DNA of 64,000 nucleotides from Ideonella_A sp963843805 (GCA_963843805.1 CAWJLY010000001.1:930001-994000), one strand, 5' to 3'. Positions 8,265-19,774 are shown, counted from the stretch's first letter. Numbers and translations: made by a program. Notes: a model not told the origin generated them from the sequence alone.

Positions 8265-9470
8265 TCAGCCGCGCTTTGCCACCGGCTGATCCAGAAACCG
8301 TTCGACCAGCCGCGTCCAGTAAGCCGCACCGACCGTCAGGTTGCGGTCGTCGAAATCGTATTTCGCGTTGTGCAGCATCGGGCAATCTTCGCCATTGCCG
8401 ATGCGCAGGAAGCAACCCGGCTTGTGCTGCAGGTAGTAGGCAAAATCCTCGCTGCCGGTGACCGGGCCGAACGGGGCGATGACCTGCTCGGCGCCGACCA
8501 GTTCTTCGGCCACCTGGCGCGCCAGATCGGTTTCTGCCAGCGTATTGACCACCACTGGATAACCGCGCTGGTATTCAATTTCGACCGTGCCGCCATAGCC
8601 CTGCACGTGGCCGGTGACGAGGTCGGTGATTCGCTGCTGCAATTGCGCCCTGATCTCGGCATCGAAGGATCGCACGCTGAGCTGCAGCGTCGCCGATTCG
8701 GGGATCACGTTGGCGGCGATGCCGGCGTGGACGGTGCCCACTGTGACGATCGACGTCTGCGTCGGATCGATGTTGCGCGAGACCACCGTCTGCAGCGCCA
8801 TGATGAGGCTGCCGGCGATCATGACCGGGTCGACCGTCAGGTGTGGCCTTGCCGCATGGCCGCCACGCCCGTGAATGACGATCCGCACGGTGTCGGACGC
8901 CGACATGAACGGGCCGCTGCCGAACATGAAGGTGCCGGCCGGATAACCGGGATGGTTATGCAAGCCGAAGATGGCATCACAGGGAAAACGCTCGAACAGG
9001 CCGTCGGCGATCATGCGTTGCGCGCCGCTGTCCTTGCCGGCTTCTTCGGCCGGCTGGAAGACCAGGTGCACCGTGCCGGAAAACTGCTTGGTGCGCGCCA
9101 GTTGCCGGGCCGCACCAAGCAACATCGTCGTGTGGCCGTCATGGCCGCAGGCATGCATCGACCCCGCCACCCGACTGGCGTGAGGCCTGCCGGTTTCTTC
9201 AGTGATCGGCAAGGCATCCATGTCGGCGCGCACCGCGACGCTGCGGCCGCCGTCACCCATCTTCAGCGTGCCGACCACGCCCAGACCACCGACGTTTCGG
9301 GTGACCGCGTAGCCCCACTCGCCCAGCAGGTCGGCAACCAGCGTCGATGTCGCGACTTCCTTGAACGACAACTCGGGGTTCTGGTGAAGGTGATGCCGCG
9401 TCTGCCGCAAGAAATCGCCGTCGCCGAGCAGATCGCCGAGCTGGCAGAAACATTGGTAACGAGCGTTCAT
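8265..9470 (-). CDS. M20D-family amidohydrolase (hippurate-hydrolase type)
   Basis: This is a zinc/manganese peptidase or N-acyl-amino-acid amidohydrolase of 401 residues. It has the M20D signature MHACGHDGHTTMLLGAA, in which the cysteine is a metal ligand, the acidic pair in QPAEEAGKDSG, the dimerisation-domain motif HGRGGHAARPH, and the late metal-binding region TGSEDFAYYL. There is no signal peptide, so it is cytoplasmic. Its ATG overlaps the stop of the upstream M20 peptidase by four bases. As the last gene of the peptide-transport operon it probably cleaves imported N-acylated or short peptides. Confidence 0.85.
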   Translation of the reverse strand: MNARYQCFCQLGDLLGDGDFLRQTRHHLHQNPELSFKEVATSTLVADLLGEWGYAVTRNVGGLGVVGTLKMGDGGRSVAVRADMDALPITEETGRPHASRVAGSMHACGHDGHTTMLLGAARQLARTKQFSGTVHLVFQPAEEAGKDSGAQRMIADGLFERFPCDAIFGLHNHPGYPAGTFMFGSGPFMSASDTVRIVIHGRGGHAARPHLTVDPVMIAGSLIMALQTVVSRNIDPTQTSIVTVGTVHAGIAANVIPESATLQLSVRSFDAEIRAQLQQRITDLVTGHVQGYGGTVEIEYQRGYPVVVNTLAETDLARQVAEELVGAEQVIAPFGPVTGSEDFAYYLQHKPGCFLRIGNGEDCPMLHNAKYDFDDRNLTVGAAYWTRLVERFLDQPVAKRG

Positions 9471-10852
9471 GATGGTGTGCCTCCGGCGCCCATGTCCCAG
9501 TAGAGACCGGTCATGATGCTCAAGCCTTCGCGAAGCACCTCGGGCGGCAGGTGTTCGTTCGGCGCATGTTGTGAGCAGCCCGGATAGGAGTGTGGCACCC
9601 ACACCGTGCGCAGGCCCAGCACGTCGGTGAAGATGTCGTTCGGCAGCGAGCCACCCAGATTGGGCAGGATGGCCGGCTTCTTGCCGGTTGTCTCGGCCAG
9701 CGATTTCGCCGCCCACTGCACCCACGGATCATCGGGATCGATGCGAGTCGCGTGGAACATCTCCTCGCGCGTCGACACCAGCTTGACCATCGTGAAACCC
9801 TGCCGATCAAGGTGACGACGCAGCGCGGGCAGGATCTGGCTGTCGTCGATGCCGACGACAAAACGCAACTGGCAACGCGCCCAGGCGCGCGGCGGAATCG
9901 CATTGACCGGTGTCTCGGGGTTGCCGGTCTTGAACGCCAGCACCTCGAACGAACACCAGCCGAAAACCCGTTCGGCCGGCGACAGCCCCGGCTCGCCCCA
10001 CCACGGCTCGATGGTCGGACCGTCGGCACCGCCGTCGACTTCGCAATCGGCCAGCGCGCGTCGCACCGACGCCGGCAGTTCGGTCGGCACCCATTCGGGG
10101 ATGCGGATCTGCCCGGTCGGCGACACGATGCTGGCAATCGCATGTGCCAGCTGGATGCCGGGGTTCGAGATCAGCCCGCCCCAGTTGCCCGAATGATGGC
10201 CACCGGCGCGTGCCTCGATGCTGAGGTCGAAGTTGAAACTGCCGCGCGAGCCGAGAAACAGCGTCGGCCGGTCGGCGCGCAGACGCGGGCCATCGGAGGC
10301 GATCAGCAGATCGGCGCCGAACAGCTCCCGGTTTTCACTGCATAGATCGCGCAGGCCTGACGAGCCGGTTTCCTCGCCCATTTCGATCAGGTATTTGGCA
10401 TTGAAACCGAGCTTGCCGCGCTGCGCCAATACATTGGCCAGCGCCTGCATGTTGACCGAATGCTGGCCCTTGTTATCGGCAATGCCGCGGCCATACCAGC
10501 GGCCGTCGAGTTCGGTCAGTTGCCACGGCGACAAGCCCGCTTTCCATTCGGGCTCGAGGCCGCGAATGACATCGCCATGGCCGTAGCCGAAGACCGTGGG
10601 CAAGGCAGGATCCTCGATTCGTTGCGCAAACAGGAACGGCGCCTTGGCACGTGAGTGGGTCAGCGTGCGGCATTCGAAACCCATCGTCTCGAAGGCCGGC
10701 TTCATCTCGTCGGACAGATACCCCGCCAACACCGCGGCGCGGTCGGGGTTCTGGCTTTCGGTCGGCACCGCGATGCGCCGCGCCAGCGTGGCGCGGAACT
10801 CGCCGGAATCGAATTGCTCTCCGGCACGGGCGATGGCAGCGGTTCGGGTCAT
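9467..10852 (-). CDS. M20-family dipeptidase
   Basis: This is a 461-residue cytoplasmic metallopeptidase of the M20 family, nearest in pattern to the CNDP/ArgE-DapE dipeptidases. Metal and catalytic motifs are in order: FGYGHGDVI, then RGIADNKGQH, the Glu-Glu general base in EMGEETGSSG, the dimerisation domain with RAGGHHSGNWGG, and HAPNEHLP near the end. It lies 36 bases downstream of an ABC ATPase gene and overlaps the following M20D gene. Two peptidases of different subfamilies at the end of a peptide-uptake operon fit import followed by hydrolysis. Confidence 0.85.
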   Translation of the reverse strand: MTRTAAIARAGEQFDSGEFRATLARRIAVPTESQNPDRAAVLAGYLSDEMKPAFETMGFECRTLTHSRAKAPFLFAQRIEDPALPTVFGYGHGDVIRGLEPEWKAGLSPWQLTELDGRWYGRGIADNKGQHSVNMQALANVLAQRGKLGFNAKYLIEMGEETGSSGLRDLCSENRELFGADLLIASDGPRLRADRPTLFLGSRGSFNFDLSIEARAGGHHSGNWGGLISNPGIQLAHAIASIVSPTGQIRIPEWVPTELPASVRRALADCEVDGGADGPTIEPWWGEPGLSPAERVFGWCSFEVLAFKTGNPETPVNAIPPRAWARCQLRFVVGIDDSQILPALRRHLDRQGFTMVKLVSTREEMFHATRIDPDDPWVQWAAKSLAETTGKKPAILPNLGGSLPNDIFTDVLGLRTVWVPHSYPGCSQHAPNEHLPPEVLREGLSIMTGLYWDMGAGGTPS

Positions 10853-10888
10853 TCGGGATCGTCCTCGGATTCAGGTTCAGGTGGTTGA

Positions 10889-11934
10889 TCAGGTGCCTGC
10901 CGCGGCATGCTCGCGCCAGGGCACCGGCGCAGCTGCGACAGGGTGCACCAGGTGACAGGAAACGGCGCCCTGCGGATCGCGGATCAGCTGCGGCACGACG
11001 CTGCTGCAATGAGCCAGCCGTTGCGGGCAGCGCGGATGAAACGAACAGCCGGATGGCGGGTTCAACGGGTCCGGAAATGCCAGGCCGAGGCCGGTGTCGG
11101 GAACGCCGAGGCCGGGCTCGGGCGTCAGCACCGATTGCAGCAGCGCCTGGGTATAGGGGTGGCGCGGCGCGCGGAACAACTCGGCAGTCGTCGTCTGCTC
11201 GACCACCTGGCCCAGGTACATCACCGCCACTTGGGTCGCGATATGTTCGACCACCGCGAGGTTGTGGCTGATGAAGACATAGGTCAGGCCGAACTCGCGC
11301 CGCAGATCCATCAGCAGGTTGAGGATCTGCGCCTGCACCGATACATCGAGCGCCGAAGTCGGCTCGTCGCAGATCACGATCTCGGGCTGCATCACCAGCG
11401 CGCGCGCAATCGCCACGCGCTGGCGTTGCCCGCCCGACAGCTGACCCGGCGTGTGGTCGGCATAACGTGCGGGCAGACCGACGCGGTCGAGCATGGCGAT
11501 CGCCTGGCGGCGGCGCTCGGCGGCGTTGCCGATGCCGTGAACTTCGAGCGGCAGCGAGACGATGGCCGCAATGCCGCGGCGCGGATTCAGCGACGAATAC
11601 GGATCTTGAAACACCGGCTGCACACGCCGCGCCATCGCCTTGCGATCGAGTTGGCGCAGATCGGTGCCGCCCAGCGTGATCAACCCGCTGCTCGGCGACA
11701 GCAGGCCAAGCAGCAGCCGCGCCAGCGTCGACTTGCCGCAGCCCGATTCGCCGACGATGCCCAGCACATCGCCCTTGGCCAAGGTCAGATTGACGCCATT
11801 GACCGCGTGCAGCGTGCGCTTGGGTTGGAACAGCCCGGCGCGGATCGTGAAATCGCGGGTCAGCGCATGCGCCTGCATCAGCAGGTCGCCGTTGGCGACC
11901 GATCTGAAATCTGTCGTGGTCACCTGTGTCGCCG

Positions 11935-11938
<4 letters not shown>
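10889..11938 (-). CDS. Oligopeptide/dipeptide ABC transporter ATP-binding protein (OppF/DppF type)
   Basis: This is one of the two cytoplasmic ATPases of a peptide importer. The 349-residue protein has Walker A GESGCGKST, Q-loop VFQDPYSSLNP, ABC signature LSGGQRQRV and Walker B IVICDEP with the switch histidine in ISHN. The C-terminal oligopeptide-transporter extension with CSFHPRCP, normally linked to an iron-sulfur or cysteine cluster, is present. It starts with GTG at 11938, overlapping the stop of the OppD-type gene (GTGA), so the two ATPases should be made together and form a heterodimer. Confidence 0.92.
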
Positions 11939-12956
<1,018 letters not shown>

Positions 12957-12960
<4 letters not shown>

Positions 12961-13881
12961 GCTCGTCCCTCGGGCGCCAACAAGTCGCGCAAGCCGTCGC
13001 CGGCCAGGTTGATCGCGAAGATCAGCACCGCGAGCGCAGTGCCGGGTATCGCGATCAGCCAGAACGAGAAGAACATGTAGGCCTTGGCTTCGGAAATCAT
13101 CAGACCCCAGGACGGCAGCGGCGGCTGCACGCCCAGGCCGAGGAACGACAAGCGCCGCTTCGAGCAGGATCGCGCTGGCCGCCTCCAGCGTGGCGACCAC
13201 GATCAGATGCGGCAATACGTTGGGCAGCACCTCGCCGAGCAAGACGCGCGGTGGTCGATGCGCCGGCGGCTTGCGCCGCGGCCACGTAGTCGAGCGAGCG
13301 AACCTGCTGCGTGGCGCTGCGCATCACCACCGCGAAGCGGTCCCATTTCAGCAGGCCCAGCACCATGATGACGACCCACAACGAGCCGCCGATCAGTGCC
13401 ACCGTGGCCAGCGCCACCAGGATCACCGGCATCGACAACCGCGTGGTGACCATGAAGCTGACCAGCAGATCGGTCTTGCCGCCGAAATAGCCGGCCAGCA
13501 TGCCCAGCGTGGTGCCGATCAGGCCGGAGATGACCGCCACCGCGATGCCGATCAGCAGCGAAATGCGGGCGCCGTAGAGCAGCCGCGACAGATAGTCGCG
13601 GCCGAGCGGGTCGGTGCCGAGCGGATGCGCCCAGCTGCCGGCGGCGTACCAGACCGGCGGCACCATGCGCTGCGTCAGATCCTGCGCATAGGGGTCGTGC
13701 GGCGACAGCCAGCGGCGCCAGCAGCGCCACCAGCACGATCAGCAGCAGCAGCCCGCCGCCGACCATCACCGCCTTGTTGCGCCAGATCCGCGGCCACCAG
13801 CCGCGCGCCGGCGGCAAGTCGATCGAGGCGCGCGGCAACGGCTCAGCAGCCACTGCGGGGATCAGTGCGATCGCTGGTCAT
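12957..13881 (-). CDS. Peptide ABC transporter permease (OppC/DppC type), several apparent frameshifts
   Basis: This is an inner-membrane permease with the BPD_transp_1 fold. Pieces in successive frames read as one normal protein: an N-terminal OppC-type segment (WWPRIWRNKAVMVGG), the loop with HPLGTDPLGRDYLSRLLYG, transmembrane segments, the EAA-loop region (YVAAAQAAGAS), and the terminus SFLGLGVQPPLPSWG to the stop. Frame breaks lie near 13143, 13250, 13708 and probably 13845, each resolved by removing one base. The start at 13881 is an ATG seven bases after the stop of the partner permease, but it only connects if the last break is accepted. The stop overlaps the OppD-type ATG. Confidence 0.8.
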
Positions 13882-13888
13882 CGTGGAC

Positions 13889-14808
13889 TCAGGCCACCCG
13901 GATCCGCGGATCGAGCCAGGCGTTGGCCACGTCTGACGCCAGCGTCAGCACCACATAGATCACCGACAGCAGCAGCACGATGCTCTGCATGACCGGAAAA
14001 TCCTTGTGGGTGATGCTCTGGTAGGCGAGGTAGCCGAGGCCATCGAGCGCGAAGATCGTCTCGATGACGACCGAGCCGCCGAGCAGGATAACCGAGCTGC
14101 ACCGCGGTGAGCGCCACCACCGGCACGACGCGCATTGCGCAGCGCGTGCTTGAAGATCACCGCGCTGGCCGGCAGGCCCTTGGCGCGCGCCGTGCGGATG
14201 TAATCGGCGTCCAGCACCTCGATCATGCCGGCGCGGATCAGCCGCATGAAGGCCGGCGCCACGTAATAGCCCAGCGCGATCGTCGGCATCACGAAATGTT
14301 GCCAGCTGTCGCTGCCCGATACCGGCAGCCAGCGCAGCGTGATCGCGAACAGCATGATCAGCAGCAGCGCGAAGAAGAAGTTCGGCAGCGCCTGCCCGAC
14401 CACCGCCATCGCCAGACAGACGCGATCGATCCAGCTGTTGCGATAAAGGCCGCCAGCACGCCGAGCGGAATCGAGATCGCCAGCGCGAAGGCCAGCGACA
14501 ACATGCCGAGCAGCAGCGTGGTCGGCAGCTTCGACAGGATCAGCGGCGCCGCAGCGGTCTTGAAATAGAGCGACTCGCCGAAGTCGCCGCGCACCGTGCG
14601 GCCCAGCCAGTCGGCATATTGCACCGGCAGCGGGCGGTCGAGACCGTAGGTCTTGCGGACCATCTCGATATCGGCCGCGGTCGCGCCTTCACCGGCGATC
14701 GCGATCGCCGGCGTCGCCCGACAGGCGCAGCAGCACGAAGGCGATCACCGAGACCGCCAGCGCGACCAGGACGGCGAGCCCCAGCCGCTTCAGGATGTAG
14801 ACAAACAT
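13889..14808 (-). CDS. Peptide ABC transporter permease (OppB/DppB type), several apparent frameshifts
   Basis: This is the first permease of the importer. The N-terminus MFVYILKRLGLAVLV is the usual DppB start, followed by YGLDRPLPVQYADWLG, GDFGESLYFK, the middle helices, the EAA motif region DADYIRTARAKGLP and the C-terminal helices to LDPRIRVA. Breaks lie near 14717, 14430, 14137 and 14084; three behave as an inserted base, and the one near 14430 as a lost base. Repaired, the length is near 305 residues, as expected. It follows the binding-protein gene by 25 bases. Confidence 0.8.
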
Positions 14809-14833
14809 AATCGCGCCGACGCGGTCGTCTGCC

Positions 14834-16370
14834 TCACTTCCAGCTCATCTCCCAGAAGCGCACCATTTCGTCGGGATAAGCGGCGAAATTGAGGTCCTTG
14901 TTGGCGACGTAATAGACCGGAAGCGAGTACAGCGGCAGCGAGAACGCCTGGTCGGCGATCAGCTTCAGCGCCTTGCTGATAGGCCTTCTTGCGCGCCGCC
15001 GGATCGACCGAGTTGTCGCCCTTGTTCAGCAGGTCGCGCATTTCGGCGTCGCGCGTGACGTCGTCGGCTTCGAAGGTGAAATAGACCGGCGTCCAGGCCG
15101 ACACGTCGTTGACCGAGAACGAGCCCCAGGTCTGGTGCGTCAGCGGTGCCTTGTTGGCGCGAACCGCATCGCGCATGGCCGCATATTGCGAAGAAGTGAG
15201 GTTGGCCTTGATGCCGACCGCTTGCAGGTCGCCGATCATCGCCTCGGTCTGGTTGCGCTCGCGGTAGGCGTACAGATCGAGATCGAAGCCGCTTGCCAGG
15301 CCGGCCTCGGCCAGCAGCTTCTTGGCCTTCGCCGGGTCGTAGGCGTAGCGCGGTGCGCCCTCGTCGGTGCAGCCGAACTGCGACGGGAAACACTGGGTGT
15401 GCAAGACGCGCGAACCGGCGCCGACGATATTCTTGACCATCGCATCGCGGTCGATTGCATGCGAGATCGCCTTGCGCACGCGGACGTCCTTCAACTGCGG
15501 CGCCGGTGAGCCGTCCAGCGTATTCATCTGCATGAAGACGATTCGCATCGTCTCGCCGCTGACCACCTGAAGATGTGGCACCTTCGCTGCCTGCTCGGCC
15601 TGGTCCTTCGGCACGTGCATGATGAAGTCGGCGCCGCCGGCCAGCACCTCGGCCATCTGCGTCTGCCGGTCGGGAATGAAGCGGATTTCGAGCTTGCCGA
15701 TCTTCGGCGTGCCTTTCGGCGAATCCTTGAAATAGTCGGGGTTACGCTCCAGCGTGATCGATTTGCCCGGCGCGTATTGCGTGACCCTGAACGGCCCGGT
15801 GCCGACCGGCTTCTCGTTCATGCCCTTCGGGCCGACCTCTGCGTAATACTCGGCCGGATGGATCACCACCGGGCCGGCAAGGTATTCGATCGCTGCCGGG
15901 AAAACCTTCTTGGTGGTCATCCGCACCTTGTATTTGGACAGCTTGGTCGCCTTGTCGATCCAGTTGACGTTGGCCTGCGTCGTCACCTTGTTGTCCGGGT
16001 CGGCAACGAAGTTCAGCGTATAGACCACGTCGTCGGCGTCGAACTCCTCGCCATTGTGGAATTTGACGCCTTCGCGCAGATCGAACTCGATCGTCCGGTC
16101 GTCGATCTGCTTCCAGCTCTTGGCGAGGTTGCCCTTGTATTCGTTGGTCTTCGCATCGCGATAGATCAGCGTGTCCCAGACATCTGGCCCGATGATGACG
16201 CCGATTCGGACATTGTTGAAATAAGGGTCGACGCTCTCCGGCGCCTGGTCATAGGCGAAGCGCACCGTGTCGTCCTTCTTCGAAGCCCAGGCCGGCGCAG
16301 TGGCCAGACCGACAATCAGGGCAGCGGTTGCGATCCGGCAACGATTGCCGGCAAACAGGCGAGAAGTCAT
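14834..16370 (-). CDS. Peptide ABC transporter substrate-binding protein (SBP family 5), frameshift near the 3' end
   Basis: This is the periplasmic ligand-binding component and first gene of the operon. It starts at the ATG 16370 with a signal peptide (RIATAALIVGLATAPAWA). Family-5 blocks follow: ESVDPYFNN, WKQIDDRTIEFDLREGVKFH, NGEEFDADDVVYTL, VGTGPFRV and VRKAISHAIDRDAMV. The frame breaks near 14984 (one extra base after KKAYQQ); the next frame gives the normal end PLYSLPVYYVANKDLNF and finishes MSWK at 14834. About 510 residues when repaired. The two M20 peptidases downstream suggest peptides as ligand. Confidence 0.88.
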
Positions 16371-16506
16371 CAGGTGATCCTTGTCGTGGTTGCAATTGAC
16401 GGTGGTGTCGCTGCTGCATGGTAGCAACGCCGCCAACGCGGATTCAGGCGCGCCCGTTGCGGAACCCTCCCGCTGCGGCTGTTTCAAGGTCGAAGGGTTT
16501 GCTCGA

Positions 16507-17061
16507 TCAGGCCGCCGAATGCGCCTTCACCCACGCCACATAGTTGTCCACCCAGCCCTGCAGGAAAGCCTTGCTGGCCTCGCCGATGCTGCCGTCCTCG
16601 GTGAACAGGCCGTCCTTCGCATGGATGAACCCCTCGGGCTGCCCCATCGTCGGCATGTCGAGGTAGGCCAGGATATTGCGCAGATGCTGCTGGGCCATTG
16701 CAGTGCCGATCGGGCCGACCGAGGCGCCGATGACGCCGGCCGGCTTGCCGGCCCAAGCGCTTTTCCCGTACGGGCGCGACGCGTGATCGATCGCGTTTTT
16801 CAGCAGGCCCGGAATCGAACGGTTGTACTCCGGGGTCACGAATAGAACGCCTTGCGCCGCGGAGATTTCATCTTTCAAGCGCTTCACCGAAGCCGCCTGA
16901 TTCGCATCGTCGTCCTGGTTGTAGAGCGGCAGATCATCGATGCGAACCTGATTGAACGTGCACTCCGACGGCGCCAGCCGCGCCAACGCGGTGGCCAGTT
17001 TGCGATTGAACGACTCTTTGCGCAGGCTGCCCACGACAACTGCGATCTGATACTGACTCAT
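16507..17061 (-). CDS. NADPH-dependent FMN reductase (ChrR/YieF-like)
   Basis: This is a 184-residue cytoplasmic flavodoxin-like oxidoreductase. It has the phosphate-binding start VVVGSLRKESFNRKLA, the family motif LFVTPEYNRSIPGLLKNAIDH and the later GKPAGVIGASVGPIGTAMAQ. Such enzymes reduce FMN, quinones or oxidised metals with NAD(P)H. The ATG at 17061 (MSQYQIAVVVG) fits the family better than the frame start four codons earlier. It stands alone, 136 bases from the peptide operon upstream end and 103 bases from the next, divergent gene. Confidence 0.88.
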   Translation of the reverse strand: MSQYQIAVVVGSLRKESFNRKLATALARLAPSECTFNQVRIDDLPLYNQDDDANQAASVKRLKDEISAAQGVLFVTPEYNRSIPGLLKNAIDHASRPYGKSAWAGKPAGVIGASVGPIGTAMAQQHLRNILAYLDMPTMGQPEGFIHAKDGLFTEDGSIGEASKAFLQGWVDNYVAWVKAHSAA

Positions 17062-17164
17062 CGGCTTCTCCAAAAGGTCAAGTGGAAGCGGCGAGTTTCA
17101 CATACGGCCGACACCCGTGCGCAAAGCAGGCACGGTGCATACTGTGAATCGAACGGAGTGAGCG

Positions 17165-17380
17165 ATGCCCCGATACGACGACATGTACAAAGGTTTGCGC
17201 TTCATCGTCGACCCGATTGCGGCTGACGATGGGCGGTTCGGTTATCAGGCCGTCGTCGACGGCAAGCGGCCGATCATCGGCAGACCGTGCGGGTCCGAGC
17301 GTGAGGCGATGGCCGAAGGCATCGCGGCCGCCAAGGCAAAAATCGACGCGGTGCTGCAGGCCTACCAAAAACCACGCTGA
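17165..17380 (+). CDS. Small hypothetical protein (71 aa)
   Basis: This is a short soluble protein without signal peptide or membrane segment: a mixed N-terminal part (YKGLRFIVDPIAADDGRFGY) and a C-terminal helix rich in Ala, Lys and Glu. No family was recognised. It is preceded by GGAGTGAGCG, a reasonable ribosome binding site, and lies between divergent and convergent neighbours, so it has its own promoter or is read alone. Codon use resembles its neighbours, which supports a real gene. Confidence 0.5.
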   Translation: MPRYDDMYKGLRFIVDPIAADDGRFGYQAVVDGKRPIIGRPCGSEREAMAEGIAAAKAKIDAVLQAYQKPR

Positions 17381-17399
17381 ACTCCTGAGCGTAGCTTGA

Positions 17400-18326
17400 T
17401 CATCGCCGTCGCGGCAAGGCGCGTGGCGACAAGTCGGTGAGCGGCCGGCGAGCCATCACCCAGTTGTAGAAATCCTGCGCCGCGACCGAAAAGCTGCGGT
17501 CCCTGCGCCGCACCAGAAAGATGTGACGGACCAGCCCCGGCCAGCGCAGCCGCTTGATCGTCAACTCCGGCATCCTGAATTGATAAAGCGTCAATGCCGG
17601 GACGACGCTGACGCCCAAGCCGGCTCGCACCAGACCGGCAACCGTCGCCAGTTGATCGACCTCGAGAATGGGCGGCAACACACGTGGCAAGGTGGCCGCA
17701 TCGATATATTGCCGCACGCTGGATGTGCGCGACAGGTGGATGAACGGCCAGGCCGCCAGATCCTTGGCCCGCGGGTTGTCGAGTTTGGCGAGCGGATGAT
17801 CGCGCCGGCAGACGAGGTGGAAGTCGTCGCTGCAGAACGGTTCGGCACGCAACTCGGCGGTATCGGCTCGTGTGGCCGCCAGGGCGAAATCGAACTGGCC
17901 ACTGCGCACGTGTTCGATGCAGGCTTCCGACAAGACATCGGCCACCTCGAGTTCGATGCCGGGATGCTCGGCGTTGAAGCCGGACAGCACACCGGGCAAC
18001 CAGTCTGCTGCCAACGAGGGCAGCAGCGCAATTGCGACCCGGCCGCGTCGGCGGGTCGACCGCTCGTGCATGCCCGACACCGCAGCCTCGAATTCGTCGA
18101 GTACCCGGCGCGCCGAAACCTCGAACTCGATACCCTCGGGCGTCAGGTCGACGTGGCGGGTGCTGCGATCGAACAAGCGGATCTGCAGCGCCTCTTCGAG
18201 TTGGCGGATCAGCGCGCTGTAGGCGGGCTGTGACAGGTTGGTTTGCGCTGCGGCCCGGGTGAAGTTGCGGTGGCTCACCAGGGCCAGGAATGCACGCAAC
18301 TGGCGGGTCGATACATTCATCTGCAT
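17400..18326 (-). CDS. LysR-family transcriptional regulator
   Basis: This is a 308-residue LysR-type regulator. Residues 5-65 form the winged helix-turn-helix (LRAFLALVSHRNFTRAAAQ, LSQPAYSALIRQLEEAL, GLTP-like DLTPEGIEF), followed by a two-lobe effector-binding domain with GRVAIALLPSLAA near its start. Either ATG at 18326 or 18320 may be used. It is transcribed away from the AtuA-like gene with about 100 bases between, the classic arrangement for a regulator controlling the divergent operon, probably in response to a substrate or intermediate of the AtuA/Bug pathway. Confidence 0.88.
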   Translation of the reverse strand: MQMNVSTRQLRAFLALVSHRNFTRAAAQTNLSQPAYSALIRQLEEALQIRLFDRSTRHVDLTPEGIEFEVSARRVLDEFEAAVSGMHERSTRRRGRVAIALLPSLAADWLPGVLSGFNAEHPGIELEVADVLSEACIEHVRSGQFDFALAATRADTAELRAEPFCSDDFHLVCRRDHPLAKLDNPRAKDLAAWPFIHLSRTSSVRQYIDAATLPRVLPPILEVDQLATVAGLVRAGLGVSVVPALTLYQFRMPELTIKRLRWPGLVRHIFLVRRRDRSFSVAAQDFYNWVMARRPLTDLSPRALPRRR

Positions 18327-18351
18327 TTCGACTCAGTCTATCCAAAGTTTC

Positions 18352-18364
18352 GATTTCCAGAATC
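18352..18364. promoter_or_regulatory. Candidate LysR-type operator
   Basis: GATT-TCCAG-AATC is a dyad fitting the loose T-N11-A LysR box, and it lies in the spacer between the regulator and the AtuA-like gene, 26 bases before the regulator's start codon. A longer dyad CGATT/AATCG overlaps it (18351-18369). Such motifs are short, so chance is possible. Confidence 0.35.
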
Positions 18365-18427
18365 AATCGGACGATCTTACAGTGCCGACAATTCAACAGA
18401 CGCCGCATCAGTGGCGCATCGGAGACC

Positions 18428-19774
18428 ATGTCGAAGACCTCGTTGCAGATTGGCTGCGCTGCCGGCTTTTCAGGCGATCGCACCGACGCGGCCGGACCGG
18501 TCGTCGATGCGCTGATTGCCCGCGGCGGCCCGGCCTTCCTGATCTTCGAGACCTTGGCCGAGCGCACGTTGGCGCTGGCCCAGCTGGCGCGGCGCAGCGA
18601 TCCCGACGGCGGCTACGAGCCCCTGCTCGACGAGTTGCTTCGCCCGGTGCTGGCGCGTTGCATGGCAGCCGGCATCCGCATCGTCAGCAATTTCGGCGCC
18701 GCCAACCCGCCAGGCGCGGCGCGCCGCATTGCCACACTGGCCGCTGAGCTCGGCTTGCCGGCACCGCGCATCGCAGTGGTCGAAGGTGATGACCTGAGCG
18801 GCGCTGCGCAGCGCCCGGTGCTCGGCAACGTGGCAGACGGCCTGAGCGTGGTCTCGGCCAATGCTTACCTGGGGGCCGAGGCAATCGCCGACGCGTTGCT
18901 CGACGGCGCCTCGATCGTGGTCTGTGGCCGGGTTGCCGATCCGTCGCTGGCAGTCGGCCCGGCACTGGCCCATTTTGGCTGGGCACACGACGACTGGGAC
19001 CGGATCGCCCGCGCGACGATGGCCGGCCACCTGCTCGAATGTGGCTCGCAAGTCACCGGTGGTTATTACGCCGACCCCGGCGTGAAAGACATTCCCGGCA
19101 TGGCAAGCCTCGGCTACCCGATCGCCGAGATCGATGCCGACGGCCACTGCACGATCAGCAAGCCACCCGGCACCGGCGGCCGCATCGACACCCATACGGT
19201 GCGCGAGCAGTTGCTGTACGAGGTGCACGACCCCGCGGCCTACCTGACGCCCGACGTGGTGGCCGATATCAGCGCGGCCGAACTGACGCAGATCGGTGAC
19301 AACCTGGTGCGGCTCAGCGGGGTGCGCGGCCACCCCCGCCCTGCCACGCTGAAGGTCAACGTCTGCCACGAAACCGGCTGGCTCGCCGAGGGCGAGATCT
19401 CGTACGCCGGCGTGCGCGCCGAGGCGCGCGCCCGGCTCGCCGTCGAAGTGCTGCGGGAACGCCTGCAGGGCCTCGGGCCGCTGCGCGCCGATCTGATCGG
19501 TGTCACCAGCATCTTCGGCGACGACGCCGGCCACCGGCTCGCTGCCCGACCGCCCGGCGATGCACGCGATGTGCGGGTTCGCGTGGCCTTGAAACATGCC
19601 GAACGAGGCCAGGCCGAGCGGCTGCTGCGCGAGGTGACCGCGTTATATTGCTGCGGGCCTGCTGGCGGCGGCGGCGTGCGCACCGCGTTGCGGGCCAGGC
19701 TGGGCACTGTTTCCTGTCTGGTGCCGCGCGACCGCGTGCCGGCAAGGCATCGCTTCATCGAAGCGAACCCCTGA
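18428..19774 (+). CDS. AtuA-family (DUF1446) protein
   Basis: This is a 448-residue protein of the acyclic-terpene-utilisation AtuA family (DUF1446). It starts with IGCAAGFSGDRTDAAGPVV and includes NFGAANPPGAARRI, VEGDDLSG, SANAYLGAEAIADAL and CGRVADPSLAVGP, then ECGSQVTGGYYADPG. The biochemical role of AtuA is not firmly known; the family sits in degradation clusters for terpenoids and other acyl compounds. The chosen ATG (MSKTSLQIG) follows GGAGACC. Its stop overlaps the start of the next gene, which encodes a small AtuA-related domain, and a Bug-type binding protein follows. Confidence 0.82.
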   Translation: MSKTSLQIGCAAGFSGDRTDAAGPVVDALIARGGPAFLIFETLAERTLALAQLARRSDPDGGYEPLLDELLRPVLARCMAAGIRIVSNFGAANPPGAARRIATLAAELGLPAPRIAVVEGDDLSGAAQRPVLGNVADGLSVVSANAYLGAEAIADALLDGASIVVCGRVADPSLAVGPALAHFGWAHDDWDRIARATMAGHLLECGSQVTGGYYADPGVKDIPGMASLGYPIAEIDADGHCTISKPPGTGGRIDTHTVREQLLYEVHDPAAYLTPDVVADISAAELTQIGDNLVRLSGVRGHPRPATLKVNVCHETGWLAEGEISYAGVRAEARARLAVEVLRERLQGLGPLRADLIGVTSIFGDDAGHRLAARPPGDARDVRVRVALKHAERGQAERLLREVTALYCCGPAGGGGVRTALRARLGTVSCLVPRDRVPARHRFIEANP